Positions 61,775-64,000 of a stretch of 64,000 nucleotides of DNA are shown here, in pieces. Location: NCBI GenBank assembly GCA_028622995.1, contig JAJQJQ010000021.1:186001-250000 (forward strand). The letters run 5' to 3'. The notes under the pieces are model-generated. The model saw only the letters and a list, made by a program, of their open reading frames with translations. It had not been told where the DNA came from and did not search any database. A program made the position numbers and the translations under genes. Numbering within the stretch: position 1 is the first letter of the stretch; the number at the start of each line of letters is the position of its first letter. The stretch is from Panagrolaimus kolymaensis (taxonomy: Eukaryota > Nematoda > Chromadorea > Rhabditida > Panagrolaimidae).

Positions 61775-64000
61775 GTGAGTTTCAATCAAAAAAAACATTG
61801 CATAGTTCAGTTTAAAAAAGTATTAAAAGTATGCAAAATCAAAGAAAAAAGATTTAAGTAAATTTTTTACAAAAAAATACTAAAATCCGAATAATTTTAA
61901 ACCCCTAAAGTTTTTAATTTATTCTCGTCTGAATAAAATTCAGCGAACTGAAATTTTTGTACAGTTTAAAAAAAATATCCGCTTGCCATTATTGAGAGTT
62001 TTGTTCTTCTCAAAAAAATAGATTTCAGTTTTTAATTTCTGTAAAAATTTGCATAGAAAAAACAATTTTAACTTTCTAAAACTTCTCATCCTATTAACTC
62101 ACTCCAGTTTTTAATACATATTCGTCTATTTCGGTATTAATTTTTCGTTATCGCGATTTTTATGTATTTTATTCAGTTTCAAAAAAAACCCTTTCAATCG
62201 ATGTCTTTTTTTGTTTTCTCCACCGTCGTTATTTATTATGGGTCTTCTTTATAAACAATAGTTATTTTTGCAAAAACATTATTTATTTTTTTTAAACATA
62301 ATTTTTTTTGTTGCTGTTCTTATTTATACCACCACCATCACTTACCTACCGACCTTTATTTTTTGCTACTCATATTTCTTTTCAATTTTTTTTTATTATT
62401 TACTTTTCGCTTTGGCATTTTTTTGATGGATGTAAAATGTTATAGCATGCATAAGTTTGTAGGATAACAAAAATGAACAACATACTAAAGCCATTTAATT
62501 GAAAACGCTTTTTTTGGATTTTTATTGTCCTTTTTATTTTGCATCGATGGCCTTTGATATTCATTTTTAAAAAAATTTTTTTTTGTTAATTTTCATCTAA
62601 AAGGAAGCTTCACAGTTTTGGATTATTTATTCAAACCTAACTTTCGTATTTGTTATTAGAAGAATTTTGTATTTCATATATAAAAAGTCCCAACAATCGC
62701 ACATCGTCGCAGTTTTGCCAACAAAAAAAAATGAATGCGTCGATGATTCCCTTTCCCACCATTTTTCAACTTTTGAGTAATACAAAAAATAATAATTCCA
62801 AATTGCTAATTATTCAACAGTTTTAAATTTTTTTCATTCTTGATTTTAGTATTTATTTACTTTTAAAGTTTTCCGTAGACCTCTAAATTGAACAGTTTTT
62901 ATCAAACAAAAGTCTAGATGAAAAAAAAGAACTGATTTTTTTTCTTAGCCTTTCCATTAATTTCTCTCAACGCAGCTTTTACCATTGCATTTTTTTCTTT
63001 TCTATATTTGTTTGACAAAAGCCTGTAAACTTCACCCAGCGCAGTTTTATTACAAAAATTTTATTATTTAAAAAACACCTATTCTAATTTCTTCGGCATT
63101 CTTTTTAATTTTCAGTTATAAAAAAAAGCTTGAATATAATTTGCAAAATGGATGGGGTTTCCGTTATCCAGTTTAAAGATCCTTTTTTTAATATGGGCAT
63201 ATTTACTCAATTCCCATTAAACCTTTTCTCAATTAAAACAGTTTTTATTCCAAAAAGGTTAGAAAAAAAGAAACCACCTTTTCATTTATCTCCTACAGTT
63301 AAACTTCACACAAGAAAAAATGACCATCCATGCAAAGTGTTTTTTACCAACGTCTTTTTTAACCAAATTCCTTCAAATTAGCTCACAGAAGAAAGCCGCA
63401 CCAGTTTTATCAAAAAAAATTTTTTTACAAAACATTGATTCATATTTTTAAATAAAGTAACTAATAATTGATGATATTAAAAATCTAGTGTAAACATTCT
63501 GAACTATCAGTAAACAGTTTTAAAACATTTTTATTTTCTAAGCATTCGCACATTTAAATTTCATTAAAATTTTTCAATAGCTTTTCTCGCCACAGTTTAT
63601 TTATCCCAAAAAAAACACTTTAGAAAAATTAAAATATTTTTTTCCAAGCATTTTCAAGAAATTATAATAATTAAACAAAAAATTAAAGAATTGTTTTATG
63701 ATACCTACCGAAACTATCAGTTTTTTTTTTACCAAATCATTTTAAATTTTGAACAGTTTTGATAAATGCCTTTAAAGCCCTACCCCTATCTTCATGGTCA
63801 GTTTTATAACAATCAAATTATTATTTAAAAAACATTCATTCCTATTTTTTTATTAATTTTTAAAGGTAGAAAAAAAATTAAATAAAAATCCAAATAGGCA
63901 AATCATGAACAGTTTTAAAACACCTTTTTTTATTCTAGATTTTTGGACTTGGTTTGAGTTAAGTTTTCCAATGCCCTCTTATTTGCCCAGTTTTATCAAC
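60160..64000 (+). other. Motif block 3b: CAGTT(T/A) array in intron(s) to window end
   Basis: Between 60971 and 61666 I placed 13 copies with spacings 39, 39, 94, 94, 40, 89, 43, 50, 46, 46, 28 and 87 bp. The values cluster at about 40-50 and about 90, as if some copies were lost from a regular unit. The array continues past exon 2 to the window end, with a gap at about 62220-62600. The ORF at 63130-63381 contains several motif copies and is not supported. Confidence 0.7.

Overview
The window looks like nuclear DNA from a nematode. It is very AT-rich. Introns are short (about 45-70 bp) with TTTTCAG-type acceptors in compact genes. Bare acceptor sites sit just upstream of several start codons, as expected for spliced-leader trans-splicing. 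The gene set also fits: a FMRFamide-type peptide GPCR, secreted ShKT micro-proteins, and an ERI1/CRN-4-like DEDDh nuclease. The species cannot be named from this sequence.

Layout. Two compact gene islands alternate with three long blocks of a peculiar AT-rich texture. Block 1 (about 1.4-21.2 kb) holds one large-intron GPCR gene (13412-21159). Island 1 (about 21.2-29.9 kb) has a novel protein with repeated L-x-x-L-F motifs (22139-23540), two small secreted ShKT peptides (25029, 27059) and a type II membrane protein (27708-29215). Block 2 (about 30.2-40.9 kb) has no gene I can support. Island 2 (about 41-54 kb) has a DEDDh exonuclease, a CCDC97 homologue, a GYF-domain protein and, on the minus strand, a gene whose exons join an ALIX-type BRO1 domain to an ataxin-3-type Josephin deubiquitinase domain. 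Block 3 (about 54.4-64 kb) carries the start of a Ser/His/Gln-rich gene (59619 onward) that runs off the window.

The main finding is in the three blocks. They are filled with hundreds of copies of a short motif, CAGTT(T/A), almost all on the + strand and spaced about 30-150 bp apart (usually 40-90). Each copy is followed by an A/T-only run and then a more complex stretch of about 20-30 nt before the next copy. The motif fills introns and intergenic DNA, stops at exons, and is nearly absent from the housekeeping islands. This resembles the organisation of nematode type-I piRNA (21U-RNA) clusters, where a GTTT-core upstream motif drives one small RNA each. Here the motif variant, density and single-strand orientation would be unusual. 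Small-RNA sequencing is the decisive test.

Two hairpin (palindromic) elements, each flanked by TTAA, are the clear mobile-element remains. One is at the left edge and one lies inside a GPCR intron, where it interrupts the motif array. No tRNA, rRNA or CRISPR array was recognised.
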